DNA of 64,000 bases. It comes from Candidatus Altarchaeales archaeon (GTDB lineage Archaea; Altiarchaeota; Altiarchaeia; IMC4; SCGC-AAA252-I15). The position numbers and the translations under genes were made by a program. The stretch spans positions 310,001 through 374,000 of the forward strand of contig WJMO01000005.1 in the NCBI GenBank assembly GCA_014727915.1, read 5' to 3'. A model generated the notes under the pieces. That model searched no databases and had not been told where the DNA came from. It was given only the letters and a program-made list of their open reading frames with translations. Shown one piece after another: positions 48,367 to 57,323 of the stretch (the stretch's first letter is position 1; each line of letters begins with the position of its first letter).

Positions 48367-50490
48367 TTAGTATATGAACAGCATCTCCCTGTATTTCGGC
48401 AGGGGCCACAGCCTCTCGTCCACTTCAGCCTCCAGCTGGTCCACTGCATTCCGGACTTCCGACATGGCCTTTATGGTCGCGGGCGGCTTGCCCTTCTCTA
48501 TCGCCTTCTCCAGCTTGTCCATTCCCGCGTATAGCTGTGCGGTGAGCTCTGAGAGCTTGCCCACGTGCTTCTTCATGCCGACAAGCGCCGTTCCCTTCCC
48601 GCCCGCAGCCTTCAACGCGGCCGCGGACTTTGCCACCTTCTTCTGGTACTTTAGCGCAGCAGGGAGTATCATTGTCTTGGCCATGTCCAGGCTCGTCCTC
48701 CCTTCGATGTCTATGGCCATCTCATACTGCTCGTGGAGTATCTCGTACCTGCTCTTCAGCTCCTTCTCGGAGAATACGCAGTATTTCTCGAACAGCTTTG
48801 TGTTCTCAGGGGTTACTATGGCCTTCAATGCCTCGTCGCTGGTCTTGATGTTGGCCAGCCCCCTCTTCTCGGCTTCCTGCTCCCATTCGCTGGTGTAGTT
48901 GTCTCCGTTGAAGATTATCCTCTTGTGCTCTTTGACGATCTTCTGGAGTATCCTCTGCAGGGCTTCGTTCACCTTCTCTCCCCTGCCCATTGCCTTCTCG
49001 ATCTCGTCCGAGATGTAGTCGAGGGACTCCGCCACTATGGTGTTCAATACCAGGTTGGGCCCTGCGCAGCTCATGGTCGACCCGACCATGCGGAACTCGA
49101 ACTTGGTTCCTGTGAAGGCGAACGGAGACGTCCTATTCCTGTCTGTGACGTCCTTAGGCAGCTCCGGCAGGGATGTCACTCCGACCGTTAGCTTGTCGTT
49201 GGCCTTGCTGGCCTTGGCGCCTCCCTTCTCCACCTGCTCTATTATGTCTGTCAGCTGGTCTCCTAGGAATATGGAGACTATCGCGGGCGGGGCTTCGTTG
49301 GCTCCCAGCCGGTGGTCGTTACCTGCGGTGGCTACCGAGGCTCTGAGCAGCTTCTGGTACTTGTCGACTGCCCTGATGACCGCGCATACCATGGTGAGGA
49401 ACTTCGCGTTCTCGTGGGGGCTGTCCCCAGGGTTCAGGAGGTTCTTGCCGTCCGGTCCGCTGAGGCTCCAGTTGTTGTGCTTACCTGACCCGTTCACTCC
49501 CGCGAACGGCTTCTCGTGTAGCAGGCATACCAGCCCGTGCTTTTCAGCGGTCTCCTTGAGTATCTGCATGACCATCATGTTGTGGTCCACGCTGAGGTTG
49601 AGCTCTTCGAAGACGGGCGCTATCTCGAACTGTGCGGGGGAGACCTCGTTGTGCCGTGTCTTTGCCGGTATCCCCAGCTTCCAGCATTCCCTGTCCACTT
49701 CCTCCATGAACGCGAGGACCCTCGGCTTTATGGAGCCGAAGTAGTGGTCGTCCATCTGCTGGTGCTTTGGCGGGCAGTTCCCGAACAGTGTCCTTCCGCA
49801 CATTACCAGGTCAGGCCTCGCCAGGTAGAATTCCCGGTCTATGAGGAAGTATTCCTGTTCCGGCCCCAGTGTTGCGAAGGCCCTCCTGTCCGGCACTTTT
49901 CCATCGAAGAGCTTTATCAGCCTCCGCGTCGATTTTGAGAGGGCTTCCATGGACCTGAGCAGCGGCGTCTTCTTGTCGAGCGCTTCTCCGGTGTATGAGA
50001 CGAACGCTGTGGGTATGCACAGTGTCGGCCCTTCCTCGGTGTATTTTATGAAGGCCGGGCTTGTGGGGTCCCATGCTGTGTATCCCCTGGCTTCGAAGGT
50101 TGCTCTTATGCCCCCTGATGGGAAGCTGCTCGCGTCAGGCTCTCCCTGTGTGAGCTCCTTCCCTGAGAACTTGAATATCGCGCCCCCGTCCTCTGTCGGG
50201 TGTATGAGGGAGTCGTGCTTCTCCGCAGTCGCTCCCGTCATCGGCTGGAACCAGTGGGTGTAGTGGAATGCTCCCTTGCTTATGGCCCACTTCTTTATGC
50301 CTTCCGCGACGTCGTCTGCTATGCCTTCCGGCAGGGCTTCGCCCTTGTCTATAACGTTCTTAAGGGTCTTGTAGACCTTCTCGGGCAGGAACTGCTTCAT
50401 CGCTTTGAAGCTGAAAACGTTCTCTCCATATCTTTCCAGCATCTCCTTTTCGATCTTCGCCTCTTCTCTCATCTTCTTTTCAATAACCAT
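48367..50490 (-). CDS. glnN: Glutamine synthetase type III
   Basis: The 707-residue protein is a full-length type III enzyme: [20 protein letters not shown], the catalytic-core segment [52 protein letters not shown], and [19 protein letters not shown] (ATP and glutamate site landmarks). GSIII is about 700 residues, twice the size of GSI subunits, and is mostly bacterial. It condenses ammonium and glutamate to glutamine. A GAGGTTGAGGAG ribosome-binding stretch precedes the ATG. A TATA-like sequence at 50548-50557 on this strand lies about 60 bp upstream, leaving a leader of about 35 nt. Confidence 0.97.
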   Translation of the reverse strand: MVIEKKMREEAKIEKEMLERYGENVFSFKAMKQFLPEKVYKTLKNVIDKGEALPEGIADDVAEGIKKWAISKGAFHYTHWFQPMTGATAEKHDSLIHPTEDGGAIFKFSGKELTQGEPDASSFPSGGIRATFEARGYTAWDPTSPAFIKYTEEGPTLCIPTAFVSYTGEALDKKTPLLRSMEALSKSTRRLIKLFDGKVPDRRAFATLGPEQEYFLIDREFYLARPDLVMCGRTLFGNCPPKHQQMDDHYFGSIKPRVLAFMEEVDRECWKLGIPAKTRHNEVSPAQFEIAPVFEELNLSVDHNMMVMQILKETAEKHGLVCLLHEKPFAGVNGSGKHNNWSLSGPDGKNLLNPGDSPHENAKFLTMVCAVIRAVDKYQKLLRASVATAGNDHRLGANEAPPAIVSIFLGDQLTDIIEQVEKGGAKASKANDKLTVGVTSLPELPKDVTDRNRTSPFAFTGTKFEFRMVGSTMSCAGPNLVLNTIVAESLDYISDEIEKAMGRGEKVNEALQRILQKIVKEHKRIIFNGDNYTSEWEQEAEKRGLANIKTSDEALKAIVTPENTKLFEKYCVFSEKELKSRYEILHEQYEMAIDIEGRTSLDMAKTMILPAALKYQKKVAKSAAALKAAGGKGTALVGMKKHVGKLSELTAQLYAGMDKLEKAIEKGKPPATIKAMSEVRNAVDQLEAEVDERLWPLPKYREMLFIY

Positions 50491-50547
50491 CTCCTCAACC
50501 TCTTCACGTTTCGAAATTAAAGTTGATAATAAGAATATGTAGGATTC

Positions 50548-50557
50548 CTTTAAATAC
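50548..50557 (-). promoter_or_regulatory. Probable TATA box of glnN
   Basis: On the minus strand the sequence gtatttaaag lies about 60 bp before the glnN start, so the leader would be about 35 nt and include the Shine-Dalgarno sequence. The rest of the 269-bp gap to the next gene is AT-rich with no other element I can support, apart from a tttatatgcc box near 50645 that may serve the plus-strand gene. Confidence 0.45.
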
Positions 50558-50759
50558 CTTTCTATTTTATGCCAAATTCTTCAATATTCTATTAATTTTT
50601 TGAATTATGTCTCATATTTGTTGGTTTTTTATTTTTTTGCGGCTTTATATGCCTGATTTCCCGCCTCACGGCCTCTGACATGTTGTCCAACCCCCCTCCG
50701 GAACATCACTCTTTTTTCCGCTGAATAGAATATCTGATATGCCCACTCGGTGATCAACG

Positions 50760-52736
50760 ATGACTAACGCGTTTCACGTAACCGTCATGTTATTGGCCCT
50801 GCTTATTCTGTCGCATGCTTCGGCCGAACCGGCAGCTCAGAACACTACGGACACCACAGGCCCGGGAGACAGTCTGGGATGCACTGACTCGGACGAAGAC
50901 TTCGACATATACACAAAGGGCAGCGTGACCGCTGACGGGGTTCTGAGGGAGGACTATTGCAGCGGGGAGACCACCTTGTACGAGGCCAGGTGCGGTGATG
51001 GCAGCCCATACTACACCCACTCCGATTGCAAGCTGGGCTGCAGTGACGGGGCCTGCGTCAGGGAGTCTAGCGTATGCGCCCCCGAAGACGGTGATAGGGT
51101 CTACACGGGACAGGGTGCTTTCCAACCAGGAGACTTCATGGTGGTCTCCCACAATCTCTACGAGTACGTTGGCGTCGCTGAACTGCCCGCTTCGCAGAAC
51201 AGGGTGAAGCTGACCCTCCGGGACACCGGCTGCGAATACCATGAGCTCGAGTTGGACCCTATAACGGGGGACAGGATAGTATATACTATAAAACAGACGG
51301 GGGAGGCGCTATTCATCGAATTGGACAAGAGGATATTCGACACCACCGCATACTATGGCAGCTTCAACAACGTCGACCTGCTGCTTGACGGCGGCCGACT
51401 CTACACCTACGCTCCCAGGCTGGACGGGGAGATATGCGGGAACAGGGATGCCCTATCATGGGACAACAACCTCGGCGGGAGGCTTCTGGAGGACGTGAAC
51501 CCGCTCATATGCCCGAACCTCGGCAGATGCGATGACAGCGACGGAGGCCAGAACCCCTATGAGAAGGGAACAGTACTCACCCCTGACGAGTCCTTCTATG
51601 ACGTTTGCTTCAGCGAGGGCGAGCTCGTCGAATACTACTGCGCGGGAGAAAGCGCAAAGTCCGCGAGGCTCAACTGCAGCGGGTCGTGCAGTGATGGCGC
51701 ATGCGTCAAGGGCGGTGACGAGCTCTTCATATACGACGAGTATCCGACGGATGCCCTGGAGGTGGCTAACATACCGGTCCTAGCCAAGCTCTCGGTCCGC
51801 ACTCGCGGGGGCTCGGGGAATGGGATGGCGAACTGCAGCTACAAGTACGGTGACATGGATTATGCGCCGTTCGAGATCACCGGAGACACCGGCCACAGTC
51901 ACAAGCTCATGTTCCAAAATGAAGGCTTGAACATAGTCTATGTCAGGTGTGCGGACCCCTCTGGGGCAGAGGACTACAGCAAGATATCCTTCACGGTCGA
52001 CCTCCCGGACGACTGCGATGACAGCGACGGCGGCCTGAGCTTCTACAAGGCGGGGTCTGTAGCGTCCAACGGCCGGACGATAGAGGACAGGTGCGTGGGT
52101 GGAGCTCTCCTGGAGGCTTTCTGCAGCCTGGATGTTGGGGAGATGCCTCCAGCCTACGACTGCGAAGCAGGCGCATGCACAGCCGAATACTACTGCCAGC
52201 ACGGGTGCGAGAACGGCGCATGCATGGTAAAAGTAATGCCAGATACCGTCAGGATAAGGCTTTTTGAGGGGTGGAACCTGGTCGCCCTCCCCGGCGGCGG
52301 CACACTGGAGAAGGGCTCATGCGACTCTATCGTGGGGTTCGTCATGGTCGACGGAGAATACCACACCCTCCAGGAGGCTTCGGGGATGCTTGGCGGAGAC
52401 CTGATGGCGTACCTAAGCATCCATGCCTTCTGGGTGCACACGGGCGAGTACTGCAGGCTACAGTTCAAAGCCAGCTCGCACACTTCCCCTGATGGCCTGT
52501 CATTGGATGCCGGGTGGAACCTCGTGCCTGTGGCGAGAGACATGGTCGGGAAGAGCATGTCAGGCCTATCGGGCGACTGCGTGTTCACAGAATATTACCT
52601 GTGGGATGCCGCCGGCCAGGAGTGGGAGGGGAAGGACAGCTCATACAAGTTCACCGAGTCTGAAAGATACGGTGGGGTTTTGTTGAAGGCCGAGGGCAGA
52701 TGCGACCTTGCCCCCTCAGAATCTCAGGAGGTGTGA
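50760..52736 (+). CDS. Large secreted Cys-rich protein with three Asp-Ser-Asp modules
   Basis: The 658-residue protein has a signal peptide (about 1-22, ending SHASAE). Three modules begin with similar motifs: CTDSDEDFDIYTKGSV (about 41), CDDSDGGQNPYEKGTV (about 259) and CDDSDGGLSFYKAGSV (about 420). Each is followed by a Cys pattern ending GCSDGAC, GSCSDGAC or GCENGAC. Beta-rich domains lie between them, and a C-terminal domain of two half-repeats (FEGWNLVALPGGG, DAGWNLVPVARDM) ends the protein. No anchor is seen. A ggtgatc Shine-Dalgarno sequence lies close to the ATG. Related modules are common in uncultivated archaea. Probably an exported adhesin-like or binding protein. Confidence 0.82.
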   Translation: MTNAFHVTVMLLALLILSHASAEPAAQNTTDTTGPGDSLGCTDSDEDFDIYTKGSVTADGVLREDYCSGETTLYEARCGDGSPYYTHSDCKLGCSDGACVRESSVCAPEDGDRVYTGQGAFQPGDFMVVSHNLYEYVGVAELPASQNRVKLTLRDTGCEYHELELDPITGDRIVYTIKQTGEALFIELDKRIFDTTAYYGSFNNVDLLLDGGRLYTYAPRLDGEICGNRDALSWDNNLGGRLLEDVNPLICPNLGRCDDSDGGQNPYEKGTVLTPDESFYDVCFSEGELVEYYCAGESAKSARLNCSGSCSDGACVKGGDELFIYDEYPTDALEVANIPVLAKLSVRTRGGSGNGMANCSYKYGDMDYAPFEITGDTGHSHKLMFQNEGLNIVYVRCADPSGAEDYSKISFTVDLPDDCDDSDGGLSFYKAGSVASNGRTIEDRCVGGALLEAFCSLDVGEMPPAYDCEAGACTAEYYCQHGCENGACMVKVMPDTVRIRLFEGWNLVALPGGGTLEKGSCDSIVGFVMVDGEYHTLQEASGMLGGDLMAYLSIHAFWVHTGEYCRLQFKASSHTSPDGLSLDAGWNLVPVARDMVGKSMSGLSGDCVFTEYYLWDAAGQEWEGKDSSYKFTESERYGGVLLKAEGRCDLAPSESQEV

Positions 52737-52741
52737 AGGAC

Positions 52742-52930
52742 ATGAAGAGGATATCAGCCCTTTTGTTGGCGGTGATTCTGCTTTCGGGTTGCGTGGGCGA
52801 CACGGTGGTAGAACCGCAGGTCACCCAGTCAACCACCACGTTGGCTTCTTTCCCGGCAGACGGGGGGGACTCGATAGACGGCATCTTCGACGACCCCGGG
52901 GGCATAAGGCCGCCGCCGATGCCGTCTTGA
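52742..52930 (+). CDS. Small lipoprotein (62 residues)
   Basis: The ATG at 52742 follows a strong Shine-Dalgarno sequence (aggaggtg) that overlaps the stop of the previous gene. The protein is a signal peptide with lipobox (LLLAVILLSGC, Cys about 17) plus a short acidic and Pro-rich tail (GDTVVEPQVTQSTTTL, then IFDDPGGIRPPPMPS). It is probably lipid-anchored, co-translated with the Cys-rich protein and perhaps its partner. An upstream start within the previous gene is unlikely. Confidence 0.75.
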   Translation: MKRISALLLAVILLSGCVGDTVVEPQVTQSTTTLASFPADGGDSIDGIFDDPGGIRPPPMPS

Positions 52931-52961
52931 CTTTTTATCCGCTTTCTTCCCAGATATTAAC

Positions 52962-53756
52962 ATGGCCTTGGACCGTCTCGCAGCCCCCGGACCCCCAGGC
53001 CCCCTATCGGACGTTCCTGCCGTCATCTTCGACCTGGATGGGACGTTGATAGACGTTGACGTCTTCAGGCCGAGATTCGACGTCGGAGACCTGAAATCCG
53101 ACCGTGCATATTCGACCAACTCCTACCTACAATCCCTCAGGGATGGTGGCTTCGACCTCTGGCTGGTTCGCAAGAGCATTGCCAACGTCGGCAGCGAAAT
53201 ACCATCTAAGAGTTTCATTGGTGGTTGGAGTTCTGTGAAAGGCCATTTTAAGAGCCTTGAATCCGAGGGCAAAACCCCGGAGGAGATATCTTCTGCCCTG
53301 GCTGATGTATACAAAATGGATAATCTGCCCCCCGACCTGAGGAGGAGGTATGAGCTGAGGTTCAGGCAGATGGCCTTCCATGACATGAGACGCGCTGGGC
53401 TGGAAACCAAGCTTTTCACCGGATTTGAGCCCGCTGTTCTGACCCAGTACTCGGCTGCCGGCGACCTGCCTGCCAGGGCTAAGGCAGAGAAGTTCAAGCA
53501 GATCATCGAGAGCCGCCGATACGACCCGAACAGGGTCCTCATCGTCGGCGACGACCCTTCAGTCGAGGGCAGGGCTGCTGAAATACTCCGGGAGCACTAT
53601 GGCCTTCCCAAATCACTGCCTTTCGTGCACGTTGGCGTCTGCACATTCAGGGGGTCGGAGCCTCACAAGCCATTGCGCGACTACGGCCTACACATGCACT
53701 TCACCGAATCACCTGCTCCTCAACGGAATTTCCAACGCCCCCGGGGCATGAACTGA
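52962..53756 (+). CDS. HAD-superfamily hydrolase
   Basis: The 264-residue protein has HAD motif I VIFDLDGTLIDVD at about 22-34 (nucleophile Asp and acid/base Asp) and motif IV VLIVGDDPSVEG at about 187-198, with a Lys-containing region between them and a helical cap (about 50-140). Substrate not readable. The tail ends in a Pro/Arg-rich unrelated stretch. Not clearly co-transcribed with the lipoprotein gene (31-bp gap). Confidence 0.82.
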   Translation: MALDRLAAPGPPGPLSDVPAVIFDLDGTLIDVDVFRPRFDVGDLKSDRAYSTNSYLQSLRDGGFDLWLVRKSIANVGSEIPSKSFIGGWSSVKGHFKSLESEGKTPEEISSALADVYKMDNLPPDLRRRYELRFRQMAFHDMRRAGLETKLFTGFEPAVLTQYSAAGDLPARAKAEKFKQIIESRRYDPNRVLIVGDDPSVEGRAAEILREHYGLPKSLPFVHVGVCTFRGSEPHKPLRDYGLHMHFTESPAPQRNFQRPRGMN

Positions 53757-53802
53757 CCTCTAATCAATGTTATTACCTACACCTTCCCATAATTCTATCA
53801 TT

Positions 53803-55344
53803 ATGCCTGAATGGTATGACCGCCGCAACCTGCTTGACCGTAATCCTGTGCTGACAAGGGATGGTAAGAGCGTTCCATTAGATGATGCCCTGCCACTGCT
53901 ATCCGAGTTCGGGAAGGGCGAGTCACAACGTTACCGGGACTTTGACCGGGCATGTGAGGAGGCTCCCGGTGCCACCCTATTCGGCAGGACAAGGGACGGG
54001 TGGGTCTACGCCGTGAATGCCCCTGCTGACCGGCTTTCTGGGATTGGCGTGGGGTTGAAGAGCCCTGAACTGGCGGCGTTCGACCGCAAGTACCGGATCA
54101 TCCAAACCCCAGAGGACCCAAAGACCAGGGCTTTGGTCGGCCGTGACCCTTTTCTCACGGACACTGGGGTGTTCGACTTCTTCGTTGTCCTCATAGGGCA
54201 AAAGCTCCTGGAAGCCGATGAGGGCAGGCACTCTCCCCTTCCGAACGACCGGCAGACAGAGGACGGCCTCATCCGGATGATATACTCCGCATACGGCGAC
54301 CGAGGGCTTAACTGGCTCCAGGAGATCGCTGACGCGGGCGGCCAGCGTAGCAGGTTCGGACACGACCCCGACCTTTCCGCGGTGGCTTCCGCGTTCATGT
54401 GCTCCAAGCAGCTCTTCACCGACCAGGCCAGCATGGACGCTCTCCTGGGCGAATACCGTGGTTGCAGGGAGTTCTGGCGCGGAGTCCCAGGAGTCGGCGC
54501 CAGTATCCTGCCCCATAAGGTCTTCCACGCGGCCTACGAGTTCAGCCACATATACACAAGCGAGGACATAAGCCGCGAGTACGATGTCATGGAGGGTGCT
54601 CTTTCGCGGACTGGCATCCCATTCCGCCGCGTCGACCTGGCGTTGGACGAGTACTGGCCGAAGGACATCAGGAGCTGGTCCCCGGACCAGAGCTACTGTG
54701 TGGAGTGCGTTGACAAGCGGAAGGTTCCTGTGCTGAGCAGAGCATCTGACTACTGGATCTCCCATTCTAACGTGCCTCACAGGATAAGCAACGGCGGGGG
54801 GATAGTCCACGGCTTCGGGAAGACCCCCTATGCAATCACTATGGGCACGATCCCAGACTCCGAGGTCAAGGGTTACTTGGAGGCGTTGAAGCGTGTGCCA
54901 GGCTATGAGGATACCGCGCATTTCAGGTTCCCCTTCGGTTTCATGCGCGTTCCCATCGGAGGCAGGTTCCAGGATTTCGAGTGGCAGGACCCTGACATGA
55001 ACCTTGACACGTTCACGGCAGCCGACACAGAGCATGGCCGGAACGGCTTGTGGGTCGACCCCTTCTACCACCGGGCCTTGCAGGGCCATCCCGCATTCAA
55101 GGACTTCAAAGAATACCACGGCGATGAGGTTCTCATCCTTGAGAGCCACCCTGATGAGACGAAGTTCCACCCGCAGAACACCTCATGGGTGGCGCCGGGG
55201 TTGAAGGCATACAACCACTGCCCAAAGTCCCTTGACATACTGCGTCCGACGGAGGGGAGGCATCTCGTATTGGACGAGCCCGTCTGCCGGATCCACCGCC
55301 ACGGCGGAGGAATGGGCTGCAACATGGGAATGGAACTCATTTGA
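53803..55344 (+). CDS. Uncharacterised 513-residue soluble protein
   Basis: The ATG at 53803 (MPEWYDRRNLLDRN) is chosen over one 12 codons upstream in AT-rich sequence. The protein has no signal or membrane helix. It contains strand/helix segments such as VFDFFVVLIGQKLLEADEG and a Cys pair YCVECVDKRKVPVLSRASDYW at about 305. The C-terminus is rich in His, Gly and Met (HRHGGGMGCNMGM). I do not recognise the fold. It belongs to the set of large orphan proteins in this window. The codon use is like that of neighbours. Confidence 0.78.
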   Translation: MPEWYDRRNLLDRNPVLTRDGKSVPLDDALPLLSEFGKGESQRYRDFDRACEEAPGATLFGRTRDGWVYAVNAPADRLSGIGVGLKSPELAAFDRKYRIIQTPEDPKTRALVGRDPFLTDTGVFDFFVVLIGQKLLEADEGRHSPLPNDRQTEDGLIRMIYSAYGDRGLNWLQEIADAGGQRSRFGHDPDLSAVASAFMCSKQLFTDQASMDALLGEYRGCREFWRGVPGVGASILPHKVFHAAYEFSHIYTSEDISREYDVMEGALSRTGIPFRRVDLALDEYWPKDIRSWSPDQSYCVECVDKRKVPVLSRASDYWISHSNVPHRISNGGGIVHGFGKTPYAITMGTIPDSEVKGYLEALKRVPGYEDTAHFRFPFGFMRVPIGGRFQDFEWQDPDMNLDTFTAADTEHGRNGLWVDPFYHRALQGHPAFKDFKEYHGDEVLILESHPDETKFHPQNTSWVAPGLKAYNHCPKSLDILRPTEGRHLVLDEPVCRIHRHGGGMGCNMGMELI

Positions 55345-55386
55345 TCTTATCGATTATTCACATGTGGTCCCCTAACTAATCATTGT

Positions 55387-55500
55387 TTATCCTCTGACCT
55401 TCCTCCTCTTTCGCCAGATGAGCATGATGGCCGCCGATAGAACCAGTGCTTTGCATCCCACGTCAGAGGCGGTGCCTGCACAATCAGTAATGCCATCAGG
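55387..55500 (-). pseudogene. Remnant of a surface-protein C-terminal membrane anchor
   Basis: In the 203-bp gap, the minus strand reads a continuous stretch ending ALVLSAAIMLIWRKRRKVRG before a TAA, a membrane helix followed by a basic stop-transfer tail like those at 42373 and 44228. A TAG stop in frame just upstream and no usable start indicate that only the anchor of a former surface protein is left, or a tiny peptide starting at an internal GTG. The sequence either side is otherwise featureless. Confidence 0.35.
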
Positions 55501-55547
55501 ATATTCCGTCCACCCCTAAGAAATCAGTGCAAGCCGGGGAATATAAC

Positions 55548-56279
55548 CTATCTCGCCTTTTTCTCCCTGTACTTCGACGCTCTCCTCCCGGTCTCAGGGT
55601 CTACTCCGACCATCCGGTAGTGTGTTGTCAGGTCGTTCCGGGGGTCGGGTTGGCCGTGGTATCCGTAGGTGTCGAATATGGGCCCTTCACTATCCTTCCT
55701 GAATCCGAGGCGCTCGAAGAGGTCCAGGAACCTGTCTCTGACGTCGTCGGGCAAGAATCCCACCCTGGCCTCTCCCTGGTGCGCCATTGCGTGGTCCCTT
55801 GCTATCCTGAGCGCCGGCATCAGAACCCCTGTCTTCCTCAGTGATGGGTCCAGGTACATGTGCCCGAGGTCTTTCCCCCTTGCTGATATGAATCCCATAG
55901 CCCACTCGAGGCTTTCCCTGCAGCCCCTCACCCTTATGGAACCGTCCTTCTTGTCGAACCTGAGCGCGTAGTAGCTGCAGTGGTAGTGTGTTCTACCGGT
56001 GAAGGGCATGACGAGAGTTCCCTTATCGGTCTCCACTGGTATCTTCACTGTTTCCCCGCCCGGCGTTCTGAAATCCAGGGTGCCTGTCTCCAGTCCTTTG
56101 TCCAGGCTTTCATCGGATGGCAGGGTGAGCATCCTGAGGCTTTCGACGTGTTGGTCTCCGTATCCGACCCTCTTCCTGAGCTCTTTTAGGTCTTCGAACA
56201 CCCTCCGCCTTTCAACGCCTTCCAGTCCTTCAAGCCGCCTTAATTGCTCGTCGGAGAGGACCCTCCTCCGCAAGGCCAT
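55548..56279 (-). CDS. Uncharacterised 243-residue protein, possibly GNAT-like
   Basis: The protein has a charged helical N-terminus (about 1-55), a beta-rich middle (GGETVKIPVETDKGTLVMPF), and a part with strand-helix pattern MYLDPSLRKTGVLMPALRIARDHAM, followed by LFERLGFRK, which resembles the acetyl-CoA-binding region of GNAT acetyltransferases. The key Q/R-x-x-G-x-G/A loop is not clear, so the GNAT assignment is tentative. It ends with a basic tail. Confidence 0.6.
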   Translation of the reverse strand: MALRRRVLSDEQLRRLEGLEGVERRRVFEDLKELRKRVGYGDQHVESLRMLTLPSDESLDKGLETGTLDFRTPGGETVKIPVETDKGTLVMPFTGRTHYHCSYYALRFDKKDGSIRVRGCRESLEWAMGFISARGKDLGHMYLDPSLRKTGVLMPALRIARDHAMAHQGEARVGFLPDDVRDRFLDLFERLGFRKDSEGPIFDTYGYHGQPDPRNDLTTHYRMVGVDPETGRRASKYREKKAR

Positions 56280-56312
56280 ATGGTATAAAGGGGAAGACGC
56301 GGTAAAATAATG

Positions 56313-56711
56313 CTATACCTCCTCGGTCAATCGCCCCTCCTTAAGCCAGTCCAGGGCTTCCCGGTAGTCTGTGAATGCTTTCATCGCGTATCCCTGGTTG
56401 TTGTAGACGTCCTCCATGAACTTGATGTCCTCCGTGATCTCCGGGTGCACCCCGGCTATCCTGGTGGTCTTGGGTATGCCCATCTCCGAGATGGTCTTGG
56501 GCCGGTCGTATTGGGCGGTGATCGAAGTCTTCAGGTTGCATTCCCTGTAGTCGCATAGGAGCTTCTGCGTTCCATGCTCTTTTATCTCCTCCGCGACCTT
56601 TTTGATGGCGTCTTCGTCGGCTGTCATGTCGTAGTCTCCGATGAGGCGGAGGACGAGTATCTCCTCCCCGTCCGTGAGATCGAACTCTATGCTATACCTG
56701 TCGGATGCCAT
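56313..56711 (-). CDS. SpoIIAA-like / STAS-fold protein
   Basis: The 132-residue protein has the strand-helix order of the SpoIIAA-like (PF11964-type) family: FDLTDGEEILVLRLIGDYDMTADE at about 9-32 landmark, KLLCDYRECNLKTS, TTRIAGVHPE, and an end YREALDWLKEGRL. These proteins share the STAS fold but often lack the phosphorylated Ser of true anti-sigma antagonists. Possible role is a regulatory protein-protein switch. An RsbT-like GHKL protein is encoded 4.7 kb away at 61001. Confidence 0.7.
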   Translation of the reverse strand: MASDRYSIEFDLTDGEEILVLRLIGDYDMTADEDAIKKVAEEIKEHGTQKLLCDYRECNLKTSITAQYDRPKTISEMGIPKTTRIAGVHPEITEDIKFMEDVYNNQGYAMKAFTDYREALDWLKEGRLTEEV

Positions 56712-56858
56712 ATTAGAAGAAATGGAGAATAACCCACTGTTAAAGTGATTGGATGTCTACCTTAAAAGGGTAGAATATCCTAACTGTGCCTGTCCTCTCG
56801 GGGATTACCTTTTCGAAACCACCGGGTATTTATGCCTCTAAGGGATATTCTCTCCGAT

Positions 56859-57284
56859 ATGAGGCTTTTGTCTTTGTCTTTGTCCCTGGTGCTGTTGTTC
56901 TCGGGGTGTGTCAGCCAAGGGCAGCAAGGCGGCACGGCAGAGGATTCTGCCATGCGCCATGTCCCTGATGAGGGGGGAGCGGATGGCTCTCCAGGAGTCG
57001 TTAGGTTCTCCCTTACCGGCGTGAACTACCGGTTCCTCATGGACGGGGTTGAGAACCCGACTTTGAGGGTCCGCCAGGGCGATACTGTCCGGGTCGAGTT
57101 CACGAGCGCCGAGGGCTTTCACGACTGGGTGGTGGACGAGTTCGACGCTGCGACGGATAAGGTCAGCGCGCCGGCTTCGACGTATGTGGAGTTCGTCGCG
57201 GACAAGAAGGGATCCTTCGAATACTACTGCAGCGTGGGCCAGCACCGCCAGCAGGGTATGGAAGGGGAACTGATAGTGGAATAG
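56859..57284 (+). CDS. Plastocyanin-like blue-copper lipoprotein
   Basis: The start at 56859 gives MRLLSLSLSLVLLFSGC with a lipobox (Cys about 17); an ATG nine codons upstream is possible. After a Gly/Gln-rich linker, a cupredoxin domain (about 55-141) shows all type I copper ligands: His in EGFHDWVV, then YYCSVGQHRQQGM with Cys, His and Met. It is a lipid-anchored extracellular electron-transfer or copper-binding protein. It is one of two cupredoxin-fold lipoproteins in the window; here the ligands are complete. Confidence 0.9.
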   Translation: MRLLSLSLSLVLLFSGCVSQGQQGGTAEDSAMRHVPDEGGADGSPGVVRFSLTGVNYRFLMDGVENPTLRVRQGDTVRVEFTSAEGFHDWVVDEFDAATDKVSAPASTYVEFVADKKGSFEYYCSVGQHRQQGMEGELIVE

Positions 57285-57323
57285 GGGGCATGTTTTAAAG
57301 CATCTCTGTGAATACCTTATCTG

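Noticed and set aside
53977..55170. A 397-codon minus-strand frame opposite the 513-residue protein
   Set aside because: Antisense shadow in GC-rich DNA; Val/Leu/Arg-rich composition with no recognisable domain.
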